From Beroe ovata (Eukaryota; Ctenophora; Nuda; Beroida; Beroidae), in contig CAMPET010000034.1 in the NCBI GenBank assembly GCA_946803715.1, positions 4,481 to 27,293 of the forward strand: DNA of 22,813 bases, given 5' to 3'. This document shows positions 11,201 through 19,500 of this stretch, in pieces. Numbering within the stretch: position 1 is the stretch's first letter; each line of letters starts with the position of its first letter. Below the pieces are notes generated by a model that saw only the letters and a list, made by a program, of their open reading frames with translations, searched no databases and had not been told where the DNA came from. The translations under genes and the position numbers were made by a program.

Positions 11201-14163
11201 CTTCCACTTATCCAAGTTATGTATGTTGTGGTTGTATTATGAAACTGGTTTAAAACTTCTCACAATGATAATGATCATAAACTGGGGGTGTTGAGGGGTT
11301 GATAGTTGAAGGGTGTTGATTGTAGACGATGACGGAATGACATTGTAACATGACGTTTGAAGCAGCAAGTGATTCAAAGTGATTCGGGTTTGTGTGAACT
11401 ATCATAAGGTTTTACAAGTGTGGAAAGCGCTGTATACATATGATGGGGACAATTCTGTGGTTTTCCCCTGACCCTACTGGTACTATGTCCTGATCCCTTC
11501 TGGTCCTTCTATATTAGTGAAATGTTATGGTTTTTTCGTGATAATTGGTTACAAAATGGAAATTGCTATGATAAGTATGTGTGAGAGAGAGTATGTTGTT
11601 AGTTGGTTCATCCCCCAATTTTATACTCATGTCCTCCCAAATTGTGGACTGATAACACACACTGCACCATTGACAATGTTGTACACATGTTGCGACAATG
11701 TAAGGGTGTTATAATTGGTTAAGTGGTGTCAAGTGCCCGCACCGGTATTTCCCCCCTCCTTATCTTGCCACCCTGTGAAAGTTCCAGACTGTGACAATGG
11801 GAAATCGAGTAGATGAAATATGTGGAATATATTATGAGACAGTTCTAGATGGGTAGCCTGACGATTGTGGTTTTGAGTTTTTGAACCTGAAAGGCGTGAA
11901 AAATCGGGTGAGTTTTGGTTTCTCAAAGTCCGAGAAGATAGATTTTTGAACGGGGTCTGTGTGTGTTTAGGTGATGATTTCGGAGGGTTAATCACTGAAT
12001 GTTCACCTTTTATACGGCTTTTTTCTGTCATGATAATAAGATAATGACACGATATGTGACAAAATTTGAGGAGAAAACTTGTGAATTATGCCCCCGCGGG
12101 TAAATTTAGAATTCCGATTTTTGGATATTGGTCCTCTGTTCAAAATGCATCAATTTCAACAAACCATGTTCGTAAGCACGGAAAGTGTTGAGCAGTGAGC
12201 TATAAATTACATTGTCTGAATCGGCGATTGATTGACCATCAACTTTTTTGCAGGAATTGTTACTACTTTTTCTGCAAAACAACAAGCATTTTCCATGTAT
12301 AATTGTGGTCGTGTGAACTTAACATTGTAAAAATTCATGGAATCATTATTATCAGAAAATAATCCCTACTATTGATGGTTTTGGTCGGCGTTAGCGTTGT
12401 TATGACCCAATATTTTATCAGTGTATCCCAATACTTGAACTAACTAGTATTTTGAGTGTGTACTGCGTGTGTGTACTGCGTGTGTGTACTGCGTGTGTGT
12501 GTGTGGGCAGTGTGTGTGTGTGTGTGTGGGCAGTGTGTTGAAATCCTGTGGAGACATGAAGTGTGGCGGAACACATCAGAGCAGGAAATCTGTCAATTCA
12601 GAGGTCCGGTAGAAAACTGTTTAGATAGCGTGCTACATGGTCAACCAAGCGGAACAAAGGCTTTAACTTCCTGTGCGTGTCTGTGTATGTTTGTGTTTCT
12701 GACGTCTGTGAGTGTCTGTGTTTGTGCTTGTATGTCTGTGTGTCTTTGTGCGCTGTCCTGTCTCAAAGGTCTGTTGCTGTCTAGTGCGAGGGTCTGTTGC
12801 TATGGCACGACTGATAGTGTTGCTATAGCAACAATATACCTGGTCGTTCGCCTACTATGAGGATGATGACTCCCAAATTTTGGTTCATCAAAAACACAGA
12901 AAGGTATGTAATAGGTACTGGTGCTATAAAATATGAATTTGATATGAGGATACCATTTTAAAAAGTTTCAAGTATCCCGTGCACACCCATATCAATACTC
13001 ATGAACTTGGCACTTTTTATGCCATATTAATCACATCGTTTCAAACCTCCTATAAAGGTTGTCAGTACGCTATAGTGCAGTGTTTTAAACTGTGTCGGAA
13101 TAGCGGTTCCGGTTAACTGTTCGGGAGCAACCAAACGTGAAGTGTGGTCGTGTTGTTGTGGTCGTGTTGTCATGGTAACGCACCAGATAGTGAGAGGTGT
13201 CGGACATCCACACTTGGAAACTCCACCGAGTCACCGTATGCTGCTCGGTTTTGTGTCGCCATGGTTGCATTCACCGGATTCGCTGTGCGAGACTGCGCCG
13301 ACTTCACGGCGCCAGGATAGGACATAGGTTCGGCTTTGGAGACTCACGGAGAGCACACACACACACACAGACACGCACACACACACACACACACAAACCT
13401 ACACGCACAATCTTCTTCTGATTGATTAGAGTAAGTGGGATGGTTTTGAACCATGGTCGTCACGCTTCGGACTTGTTTTAATCTCATCCCGTATTTATTA
13501 AATAAAATTGATGAAGCAATTAATTAACACTCAGTCCACGTCCCAATGTTCAAATGGTTTGAGATGGTTCAAACTGAAATAACCACGCAGATTGAGCTTC
13601 GTAGATGGTTCGAAAGCATCAGTTTGGCTATGTAGAAGTAAAATCAAGAAAAATGAATATTGCAATCGTTTATTGTTGAGTTGGTACCCCAAGACAGTCT
13701 ATGGTACTTCTTGAATTCTTGAGAGCGAATATTGCCTCGATTAAGAAAGGTTCAAATTTTGGGTTTCGAATTTTGTGACTTCATCTTTTTTAGGTTTCGG
13801 GCAAGTTTTTCTTCGATTGCTCTAGATAAAATTCTTATTAGCCTACCGGTATTCGGTAAACTGGTTGCCTCATTGAAGATAATGAGATGCAAGCTGCAAA
13901 CATTGATGGGAATTTCATTTTTCCAGTATTTTTGCGGAGCTGCTCTAAGCCAATGAACATGACTTCATGTCAACAAGCTGCGAACCTATAAAACTTTACT
14001 TAAAATCACAAATAAAGACATCCGCATTGTTATAAACGGAGCTATGCACTGTGTTAACTCAAATTTGTTGTTATAGTTTTGATTTAAACTGCTTTTTATT
14101 AAACTCACCTATAAGAAGTGCGGGCGAGATTGTCGAATCGTCGTTTCCAAGCAACCCTGACAT
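2159..14163 (-). CDS. DM-domain (DMRT family) transcription factor, whole gene
   Basis: Joined coding exons in transcript order are 14109-14163, 9418-9542, then 8668-8802 and/or 7617-7775, then 6652-6772, 4618-4764, 3032-3117, 2402-2496 and 2159-2213. All junctions match in phase. The product is 272 aa with exon 3a, 280 aa with 3b, or 325 aa with both. The DM domain binds DNA in the minor groove through two intertwined zinc sites (CCHC and HCCC); family members control sexual differentiation and other developmental choices in animals. PTCARCKNHG comes from exon 2, and GH-x3-C-x4-C-x-C-x2-C comes from either exon 3, exactly matching Doublesex spacing. The recognition tail is divergent (KMRNESMAK or QMRNKSMAQ where RQRVMA is usual). 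No DMA or DMB motif was recognised, so the subfamily is not assigned. Confidence 0.85.
2402..2496 (-). CDS. DM gene exon 7
   Basis: The exon is phase 0 in and phase 2 out, with acceptor caactctagttgcag and donor GCAAAG|gtatgt. It encodes VATTTGRPNHPSASYQVNAL and then LRDSNPDIMMQ. The frame is open throughout and joins in phase to exon 6 and exon 8. Confidence 0.8.
2960..3009. repeat. Short tandem repeat, AAACGGTTTTCGTG unit
   Basis: Three near-identical copies of a 14-base unit, the last separated by a few bases, lie in DM intron 6. On the minus strand the retained-intron frame reads this as a repeated RKPFS peptide. Confidence 0.85.
3032..3117 (-). CDS. DM gene exon 6
   Basis: The exon is phase 1 in and phase 0 out, with an excellent acceptor (accgttcattcgtttcag). 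It encodes GMSPFPQPGATHTHPSLEDR and then KRLLEPAYK. The donor ACAAG|gtggct is poor. Reading through it continues 38 more codons to a stop at 2915-2917, so intron retention could give an alternative C-terminus. Confidence 0.8.
4280..4307. promoter_or_regulatory. Pair of CACGTG E-boxes
   Basis: Two copies of TCACGTGAT (CACGTG at 4280-4285 and 4302-4307), 22 bases apart, lie in DM intron 5. They are candidate bHLH-zip sites and nothing more is visible. Confidence 0.4.
4618..4764 (-). CDS. DM gene exon 5
   Basis: The exon is phase 1 in and phase 1 out, with a strong acceptor (ctctctgctcccccag) and donor ATCCAG|gttggt. It encodes VKRLRTSPPSSDAQG, then the Tyr/Gly/Pro-rich VGYGYLQQDTRGAWPPYDC and MDPRYINYP. 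The basic start (KRLR) next to SP sites may be part of a nuclear-localisation and phosphorylation region (inference). Confidence 0.85.
6652..6772 (-). CDS. DM gene exon 4
   Basis: The exon is phase 0 in and phase 1 out, with donor GGCCAG|gtgaga. It encodes a Ser/Thr/Pro-rich segment beginning ADSSCSSTTPVMCSTAIKPE and ending TTSYDRP. IKPE matches the SUMO-acceptor consensus (hydrophobic-Lys-x-Glu), which is suggestive only. The acceptor is unusual: atgccag with no pyrimidine tract, sitting inside a GTTGTCATGG-type tandem repeat. The left boundary is fixed by an in-frame TGA a few codons upstream and by phase. Confidence 0.75.
6773..6855. repeat. GTTGTCATGGTTAC-type tandem repeat upstream of DM exon 4
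   Basis: Repeats of (G)TTGTCATGGTTAC and diverged variants flank exon 4 on its acceptor side. On the minus strand they read GTAACCATGACAAC and replace the pyrimidine tract expected before a 3' splice site. Confidence 0.6.
7617..7775 (-). CDS. DM gene exon 3b: second half of the DM domain, version B
   Basis: A 53-codon exon, phase 0 at both ends, with a strong CT-rich acceptor (ctctctctcgcag) and donor TTGATG|gtacta. It encodes TNYRIGHKGSCPYEHCLCDLC and then the tail SATQMRNKSMAQTMANERK, extended by LSALKRQQSNNLM. All zinc ligands are kept at canonical spacing. It differs from 3a in the loop between zinc ligands, at several positions of the recognition tail, and by its longer C-terminal extension. 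Splicing exon 2 to either 3a or 3b gives a complete DM domain. Including both gives one domain followed by a second half-domain. Confidence 0.88.
7790..7845. repeat. Minisatellite, GATGAGGACTGGG unit
   Basis: About four copies of a 13-14 base unit lie 15 bases from the acceptor of DM exon 3b, just beyond its CT tract. Confidence 0.85.
7974..8090. repeat. 32-bp minisatellite between DM exons 3a and 3b
   Basis: Four starts of GCTTCACCACAG occur at exactly 32-base spacing (7976, 8008, 8040, 8072), with minor divergence between units. It lies in the intron separating the two alternative DM half-exons. Confidence 0.9.
8182..8219. repeat. Two 19-bp direct repeats with E-boxes
   Basis: CGCACGTGCATCAGACCAC occurs twice head to tail. 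Each copy contains a CACGTG inside the 8-base palindrome GCACGTGC. Another CACGTG precedes the pair at 8160-8165. All lie in the intron between exons 3a and 3b. Confidence 0.9.
8668..8802 (-). CDS. DM gene exon 3a: second half of the DM domain, version A
   Basis: A 45-codon exon, phase 0 at both ends, acceptor ccatgtttcag and donor CCAAAG|gtcaat. It encodes IMFRKGHSQHCEYLNCKCAQC followed by the tail HAIKMRNESMAKCMSNERK. His, Cys, Cys, Cys, Cys fall at exactly the spacing of Doublesex. Joined to exon 2, the distance between the two zinc histidines (HGKIMFRKGH, nine residues) is also exact. About 21 of 45 positions match exon 3b. The acceptor has a weak pyrimidine tract compared with 3b. Confidence 0.88.
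9418..9542 (-). CDS. DM gene exon 2: first half of the DM domain
   Basis: The exon follows acceptor cttttcatctccag and ends GGCAAG|gtaagc in phase 0. It encodes a Thr/Lys-rich lead (TKATSKSKP) and then TCARCKNHGK, the canonical start of a DM domain. This supplies two cysteines of zinc site 1 and the first histidine of site 2. The domain is interrupted exactly two residues after that histidine, so the rest must come from a downstream exon. An in-frame ATG lies inside the exon (encoding MLTKDAV) and could serve as an alternative start. Confidence 0.9.
10626..10718. repeat. (CA)n-rich microsatellite
   Basis: Interrupted ACACAC / CATACA runs. Overlapping open frames encode only His-Thr or Cys-Val repeats. 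Confidence 0.95.
12451..12540. repeat. (TG)n-rich microsatellite
   Basis: Begins with three copies of GTGTGTACTGC and continues as interrupted TG runs with GGGCAG breaks. The overlapping 134-aa open frame is repeat-driven. Confidence 0.9.
12819..12832. promoter_or_regulatory. X-box-like (RFX) motif
   Basis: GTTGCTATAGCAAC fits the RFX X-box pattern (RYYNYY, 2-base spacer, RRNRAC) and forms a near-perfect palindrome. It lies in DM intron 1. Confidence 0.4.
13166..13179. promoter_or_regulatory. X-box-like (RFX) motif
   Basis: GTTGTCATGGTAAC fits the X-box pattern. It lies about 930 bases inside intron 1 from DM exon 1. Confidence 0.4.
13353..13403. repeat. (CA)n microsatellite
   Basis: ACACAC run with GACACGC interruptions. 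Confidence 0.95.
14109..14163 (-). CDS. DM gene exon 1 (start codon)
   Basis: The first coding exon begins MSGLLGNDDSTISPALLI and ends at the consensus donor ATAG|gtgagt in phase 1, which fits the phase of exon 2. The start was chosen because it is the only ATG near an excellent phase-1 donor upstream of exon 2, and the E-box cluster lies just upstream. The intron to exon 2 is 4,566 nt, the longest in the gene. Confidence 0.65.
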
Positions 14164-14370
14164 GATGGAAAACGGAGGGGTTCTGTGAGATCTTTTAACC
14201 AAACAAACATAAAAGTGACAGCATAGTAGATAATTGCATTATTAATGATCATCATAACATAATTAATAAATCAAATTCATATGACAAGCGCAGAACTTTT
14301 AAAACGAACGAAACTTTACAATAAGCGTAGAGTGATATCGGTGATTTTAATCTCAGTATGCCGTGACAAA

Positions 14371-14679
14371 CACGTGGTGACGTCACGCTGAGCGGTCACG
14401 TGATCGGAACGCGTCGCCGTAGTGAAGAGTAGTAGAGCGCACGTGGGCGCATACTCAAAACACGTGTCCTGATACACCGCAGTTCATCACCAGACGTTTT
14501 GGGAGATGGGTGAAACGTGTTCAAGCAACTTGTAACCTAGGGGTATGATACGGTGTTTTTAGCGGCCTCCACACACAATCAAACACCACTCTTTGAGGTG
14601 AAATGTCGCGCTGCGCGCGTGTTTCTGGTCACGTGTTGTGTGTGTGTGTGTGCGCGTCACGTGTCTTATCGATCACGTG
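14371..14679. promoter_or_regulatory. E-box cluster with CRE upstream of the DM gene
   Basis: Seven CACGTG sites (14371, 14397, 14440, 14461, 14630, 14658, 14674) occur in 309 bases, with a perfect TGACGTCA cAMP-response element at 14378-14385. The cluster starts about 200 bases upstream of the DM start codon on its strand, so it is the likely promoter-proximal region. CACGTG is bound by bHLH-zip proteins such as USF, MYC/MAX and MITF/TFE. Confidence 0.6.
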
Positions 14680-14857
14680 ACACCACACAAGATATATGTT
14701 AACTAGAGGCAGAGAACTGAGGATATATAATATGTAACGAGAGCTCTGCTCGTCCAATGGAAAAGGGCGGATCAGAGATGTTGATTGCCTGCTTGCGACG
14801 GTCAACAAGCACACTTGCGAGCGAATTAACAAGACCAATTGACAATAGCGTGATCAA

Positions 14858-14897
<40 letters not shown>

Positions 14898-15833
14898 GCT
14901 CGGNAGTGTGACTGATAGTAGAGTACACTAGAGTTACTCTATGAGCGGAGAGTTTTAAAAGCAAAAGCCATCGTTTTTGTCTCCTAGATAATTGCTGTTT
15001 GGAAAAGTGGATGTATATATTTTGTTCGTTTTTCAAGATAAATCCACTGATTCACGTGCTTGCTTTCTGCACAGCGTATTAATGTTAGACAGAAAATGGA
15101 AAATAGCACAAGCTATTCAACAGTTGATGATAAAACTGAGATTTTTATAAAATTAGTAGTTTTTAAGATTTGAATTTAAATTCTTGAAATACAGACAGGA
15201 CAATGAAACAGCTATTGTACTGTCTTTTTGGGTGCGTTTGTGTGTGTTTGATGAGAGAGGATAAATCTTTTAAAATGATGTGGCCTACTTAAACTACACA
15301 CAGTTAATGATTTTAATGCTAACATAATTTTAGGCTCGAAATCCAGGTATTTTCAAGCGATTCTTCAAGCAATACTCACTGAAAAATAACAAAAGCTGTG
15401 CCTGTCAAATTTTCAATTTTTCATTGTTTAGAAAATAGAAAATATGTTTTGTGCACTAGAAAAGGTCTTAAGTACTACTAAGAATTGTGAAAATGTCATT
15501 GCAAGTATGAAATAGACTTGACAAGCTGTCAAAACCGCAGCTATAATTAACAATGAAAACTGAGCTCACACGCATTTGGCATTGTTAATTCAGATCCAAG
15601 TTGATTGTTGAATGTTAATGGCAGCAAAAATATTTCATAAGACGGAATTCTCATTTTCAGGAATTACGTTGACTCGAAGTCAAAGTCTGAACGAAATCGA
15701 AGTTGAAGCAGCTGAAAAGGACGGATGCCCCAAGCTTAACTTCAAGTTCAATTGGACTATGAAATGGTTAGCAATAGCTAAATGACAATTTGAATGCTAC
15801 ATAGAAACTAGGAAACAAAATAGCGAAGGGGCG

Positions 15834-15914
15834 AGGAGCCCAATCAAGCAGAATCCAACCACGAGGACTAGGAGAGTCTGAACTCTGAAGTAGAGCAGAA
15901 CCAATAAAGCCGGC
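15834..15914 (-). mobile_element. tRNA-derived SINE-like head, copy 1
   Basis: The minus strand of this stretch is the degenerate partner of 17040-17112. The B-box is altered (GGTTGGATTCT) and the A-box is weaker. It was duplicated with the 1.2 kb unit rather than inserted independently. Confidence 0.45.
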
Positions 15915-17039
15915 AAAATTTTAAAATATACCGTTGTCTGCACGATTCCGAATGTCACGCACGGTAACAGATAGAGAGAGAGCGTAGGGTTGATATAATG
16001 AGTGTGTGTATTTACCCGCGTAATAGCAACTAAACCGGCGTTGAATTACAAAACATGTGTGGGTGTGTGTGTGTGTGTGTGTGTGTNGTGTGAGTGTGTG
16101 AGTGTGAGTGTGTGACTGATAGAGTATACTAGAGTTACTACACTGTTACTACACTGTTATGATCGGAGAGTTTTAAAAACAAAAACCATCGTTTTTGTCT
16201 CCTAGATAATTGCTGTTTGGAAAAGTGGATATATATATTTCGTTCGTTTCTCAAGATAAATCCACTGATTCACGTGCTTGCTTTCTGCACAGCGTATTAA
16301 TGTTAGACAGAAATGAGGAAAAATAGCACAAACTCTTCAACAGATGATGATAAAACTGAGATTTTTATAAAATTAGTAGTTTTTAAGTTTGAATTTAAAT
16401 TCTTGAAATACAGACAGGACAATGAAACAGCTATTGTACTGTCTTTTTTGGGCGCATTTATGTTTGATGAGGTAGGATAAATCTTTTAAAATGATGTGGC
16501 CTTAAACTACTACACAGTTAAAGATTTTTGCTAACATAATGGTTTCTTTAAGGCTCGAAATCCAGGTATTTTCAAGCGATTTTTCAAGCAATGCTCACTG
16601 AAAAACAACAAAAGCTGTGCCTGTCAAATTTTCAATTTTTCATTGTTTTTAGAAAATATATTTGTTGTGCACTAGAAAAGGTCTTAAGTACTACTAAGAA
16701 TTGTGAAAATGTCATCGCAAGTATTATATAAACTTGACAAGCTGTCACAACCGCAGTTACAGTGAAAACTGAGCTCACGCGCATTTGGCATTGTTAATTC
16801 AAATCCAAGTTGATTGTTGAATGTTGATGGCAGCAAGAATACTTCATATGATGGAATTCTCATTTTCAGGAATTACGTGGACTCGAAGTCAAACTGAACT
16901 GGAAGCACTGAAAGACTAAGAGACGGATGCCCCGTCAACTTCAAGTTCAATTGGATAATGAAATGGTTAGCAATAGCTAAATGACAATGTTGAACCATGT
17001 TACATAGAAACTAGGACACAAAATAGCGAAGGGGCGAAG

Positions 17040-17112
17040 GAGCCCAATCAAGCGGAATCGAACCACGAGGAAAGTCTGAACTCTGAAGTAGAGCAGAACC
17101 AACTGAGCCGGC
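17040..17112 (-). mobile_element. tRNA-derived SINE-like head, copy 2
   Basis: On the minus strand the sequence starts GCCGGCTCAGTTGGTTCTGC, close to a tRNA 5' end with A-box, and carries the B-box GGTTCGATTCC at 17054-17064. The length to the expected tRNA end is about 73 bases, but the ends do not pair into an acceptor stem, so it is a tRNA-derived repeat or pseudogene, not a working tRNA. Confidence 0.5.
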
Positions 17113-17250
17113 AAAATTTTAAAATTTGCCGTTGTCTGCACGATTCCGAATGTCACGCACGGTAACAGATAGAGAGAGCGTAGGGTTAATATAATGAATG
17201 TGTGTATTTACCCGCGTAATAGCAACTAAACCGGGGTTAAATTACAAAAC

Positions 17251-17306
17251 ATGTGTGTGTGTGTGTTTGTGTGTGTGTGTCTGTGTGTGTCTGTGTGTCT
17301 GTGTGT
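17251..17306. repeat. (GT)n microsatellite
   Basis: GT run with TCTGTGTG interruptions at the right end of the 1.2 kb duplication. The short open frame over it is Cys-Val repeat. Confidence 0.95.
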
Positions 17307-17505
17307 TACAAAGATGTACAACCGCCAACTATTACTAAATGTATTTTCCTCCGATGAAGTTGATCATGATGTAGAATTGGGTATCTCTCATACAATGCAT
17401 TTTGCAGTCTTATCTAATATGAATACTATTAGTAATAGCGAATGAGCTGAGTTTGTGCTTTGCAGCTTGCAGTCTTTGCCGGATGTTATCTGTCCACAGT
17501 TTGCC

Positions 17506-18440
17506 GTTTCTCGCGCGCGGCAATGCAGTCTAAAACATCTTGATCAATAAGTCACGTGACTACTGACTAGTCACAGTCTAGTCACTGAAGGCCTGAAGGG
17601 TCGTAATACTAATATGAAAAACCAAGCCACGGATGTCGTTGTCGATCGATGATAGACCCTGTCGAGAATTTCGTTTTGCGCGCGCGCGGCGCAAACTTAT
17701 TCTCAAACAGAGACGCAAGCCGCTTCGCGGCTTGCATCAGCGGTCTAGCAGTAGCATCGCGCCATCGCCAGACAACGGATGTCGGAATGTCGCGGTCGGA
17801 TAAAATTAAAACCCACGGATCCGCGCAGTGCAGCCCAGCAGCGCTTGCGGAGTATTACTATTGTTTATTTGAATTGTGACGTCGCACATCGTGGGATCGA
17901 TGCTAGACACTAGCTGGCTGAGCGTTATATTAGCAGCGCGCGCTAAACCCGGGCCGCGCATAATCGTAGACAGGCAAGTGGCTACAAATATCCACAAACG
18001 CAGCTGCGCGCAGCGCGGCTCCACCATCCACGAATCATTGTATTTGTAATCTTGATTAATTGCTGATTAATGGCGCCTTGTGGGATTTCCCGAGCCGGCG
18101 AGGGCCTAGGCCCTCGCCGGCGCGGCGTGGTTTTACTTTTATCTCGGTCGGGCGGGCGATATTACAATTGCGCGGCGCGGTGCCGACGATAGGAAAAACC
18201 CTACAACGCGGCGCCGCGCCGACGAGAGTGCACGTTGCGACTTACGCCGGGCCGCAATTGAGCATGGCACTGGGCTTGTCATATTTTATCTGACCTCTGT
18301 TTCTCCCGCGCGTGCGAGAAACAAAAAGTGAGTTAAAATCTGACAACATTGAACCCAGTCAAGTCAAATTTTATTGAGCGGCGCGCGCGCGATGATTGTT
18401 CTCGCGTGATGATTGAACATTGTAGACAGTGATACAAAGT
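17506..18440. other. GC-rich, palindrome-rich island
   Basis: This stretch contrasts with the AT-rich surroundings and is dense in CpG and CGCGCG. It contains hairpins at 17675-17695 (TTTGCGC arms), 17715-17735 (GCAAGCCGC arms, TTC loop) and 18299-18322 (GTTTCTC arms), and a 28-bp perfect palindrome at 18094-18121. GTTTCTCGCGCGCG at 17506 recurs inverted, with slight change, at 18322. Three overlapping open frames of 73-77 aa show no recognised motif. It could be a foldback or MITE-like element or a CpG island; I cannot tell which. Confidence 0.55.
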
Positions 18441-19200
18441 CAATTGAATCAAACCCACACACTTTTTTACCACGAATCTACTGACAGTTTCAAGACATTA
18501 TAGTCTCTTCTTCGGGATCTCCACAAAGTGTGGCCCACTGGCCCTCGCTTCTGAGATGAGATGAAAATGATATGATCATGAAAATGATATGAAATGAATA
18601 TGATGAGATGAAAGATGAATTAGGAACATATAAATTTGAAATACCTACCAACAGATTGATGTCTCAAAAGAATCTTTCTTCACTGAAATATATCTTTTCA
18701 TGAAGTATCTACCAACTCTAATTTTAAAATACTCCAATGACAATCAAACCCCTGAGACATTAAAACTTAAAACCAAAGCCAAAATTCTACTGAAAATCAA
18801 AGCTCTGAAATGTAATGAAAAACAGTAATTAAAGCAGTAGTATGACTCACCTAAAATTTTTTTTGAAGGTCACTGGACCCCTAGGTCCAGTGATCTATTG
18901 GCCATGGGTCTGAATGAGCCTAATACACCACCAGGTTTCTCCTTGTTCAAACCGAAGGGTTGAATAGTCAGAAACTGTTAATGTTGTCCCAATTTATCAA
19001 TTAAATGGTCCCCATCTTATCATGTTAACATGAGTGATTAAGTGATTTCCTACCAGTTGATGAATCAACCATTAGGGTGCGCCCTTTTTTCCAACTTTTT
19101 GAGGCACAACCCTGTACTTGTAGATCTCGATGAGCTGATTCCAACGCTGCCAAGCTTTTTGAAATTGGACAACGGGAAGTACTGCCGCATCGCAATTTTT
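18441..19200. other. AT-rich intergenic stretch
   Basis: No supported exon is seen. It contains a GATATGAAAATG-like run near 18555-18610 and one short hairpin at 18870-18893 (stem TCACTGGACC, four-base loop). Confidence 0.5.
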
Positions 19201-19208
19201 CGTTTAGT

Positions 19209-19236
19209 CACGTGACTATCACGTGAGGGTCACGTG
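19209..19236. promoter_or_regulatory. Triple CACGTG array upstream of the coiled-coil gene
   Basis: CACGTG occurs at 19209, 19220 and 19231. The starts are exactly 11 bases apart, placing the sites on about the same helix face. The first and third sit in GTCACGTGAC, which matches the CLEAR-type TFEB/MITF consensus. The array is about 180 bases upstream of the exon carrying the likely start codon. Confidence 0.6.
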
Positions 19237-19455
19237 ACTCACGGATAAACGCTGCTAGTACTTATAGTTAAGACGCGCGCGCGGCTTGGCGCGCTGTAAA
19301 ATCATTGAATTCTCGCNGTTTGGGAGGATATGAAGATATCAATATGTATGTACCTGGTTTCTGTTGTAGTTTAGATACTCTTATTGAGTAAGGAATTTAG
19401 TGTCATTATTTTCAGCTCACCAATACACTGTTCTACACCAAGAAATCCAAGCCAC

Positions 19456-19500
19456 ATGGCTGAATCAAAAAATAAATTGAAGCCAAATCTACAGTCTAAG
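19456..19500 (+). CDS. Coiled-coil gene coding exon 1
   Basis: The ATG sits in GCCACATGG, a strong Kozak context. The exon encodes MAESKNKLKPNLQSK and ends at AAG|gtaggt in phase 0. The exon itself starts at 19416 after tcattattttcag, so there is a 5' UTR intron. A possible non-coding first exon ends at 19345 (gtatgt donor). The frame is open upstream of the ATG to 19416, so a more upstream start is not excluded. Confidence 0.65.

Larger units (their letters stand above)
9543..14108 (-). other. DM gene intron 1, long and repeat-rich
   Basis: I see no conserved exon in this 4.6 kb intron apart from a weak alternative first exon at 12007-12031. It holds a GT-rich tract (10133-10168), CA-rich tract (10626-10718), CAGCAA repeats (about 11090-11118), TG-rich tracts (12451-12540, 12670-12760), a CA tract (13353-13403), and two X-box-like sites. 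Open frames across the microsatellites are repeat artefacts. Confidence 0.7.
14861..17252. repeat. 1.2 kb tandem duplication bounded by (GT)n tracts
   Basis: Copy 1 (about 14861-16062) and copy 2 (about 16063-17252) align nearly end to end, with small indels and scattered substitutions. Offsets between matched anchors fall from 1218 to 1196 across the unit. A GT microsatellite marks the left end, the junction and the right end, suggesting origin by unequal exchange between GT tracts. No convincing coding exon is seen: the best frame after 'cattttcag' stops early and differently in the two copies. Confidence 0.9.

Noticed and set aside
11729-12031. 100-aa minus-strand frame
   Set aside because: No family motif was recognised. 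Only its first 25 bases are a weak candidate first exon; the rest reads through intron sequence.
12456-12860. 134-aa plus-strand open frame rich in Cys and Val
   Set aside because: It is the longest frame in the window but is translated mostly from TG microsatellites, has no splice or homology support, and sits in the DM gene intron on the opposite strand.
15660-15760. Possible exon after 'cattttcag' in the 1.2 kb duplicated unit
   Set aside because: The frame stops after a few codons and the two copies differ by frame-breaking indels, so it is not under coding constraint.
17040-17112. Functional tRNA gene
   Set aside because: The B-box is good but the first and last bases do not form an acceptor stem, so it is called a SINE-like head instead.
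17649-18293. Three open frames of 73-77 aa in the GC-rich island
   Set aside because: High GC lowers stop frequency and the region is palindromic; no motif, splice sites or mutual consistency support coding.
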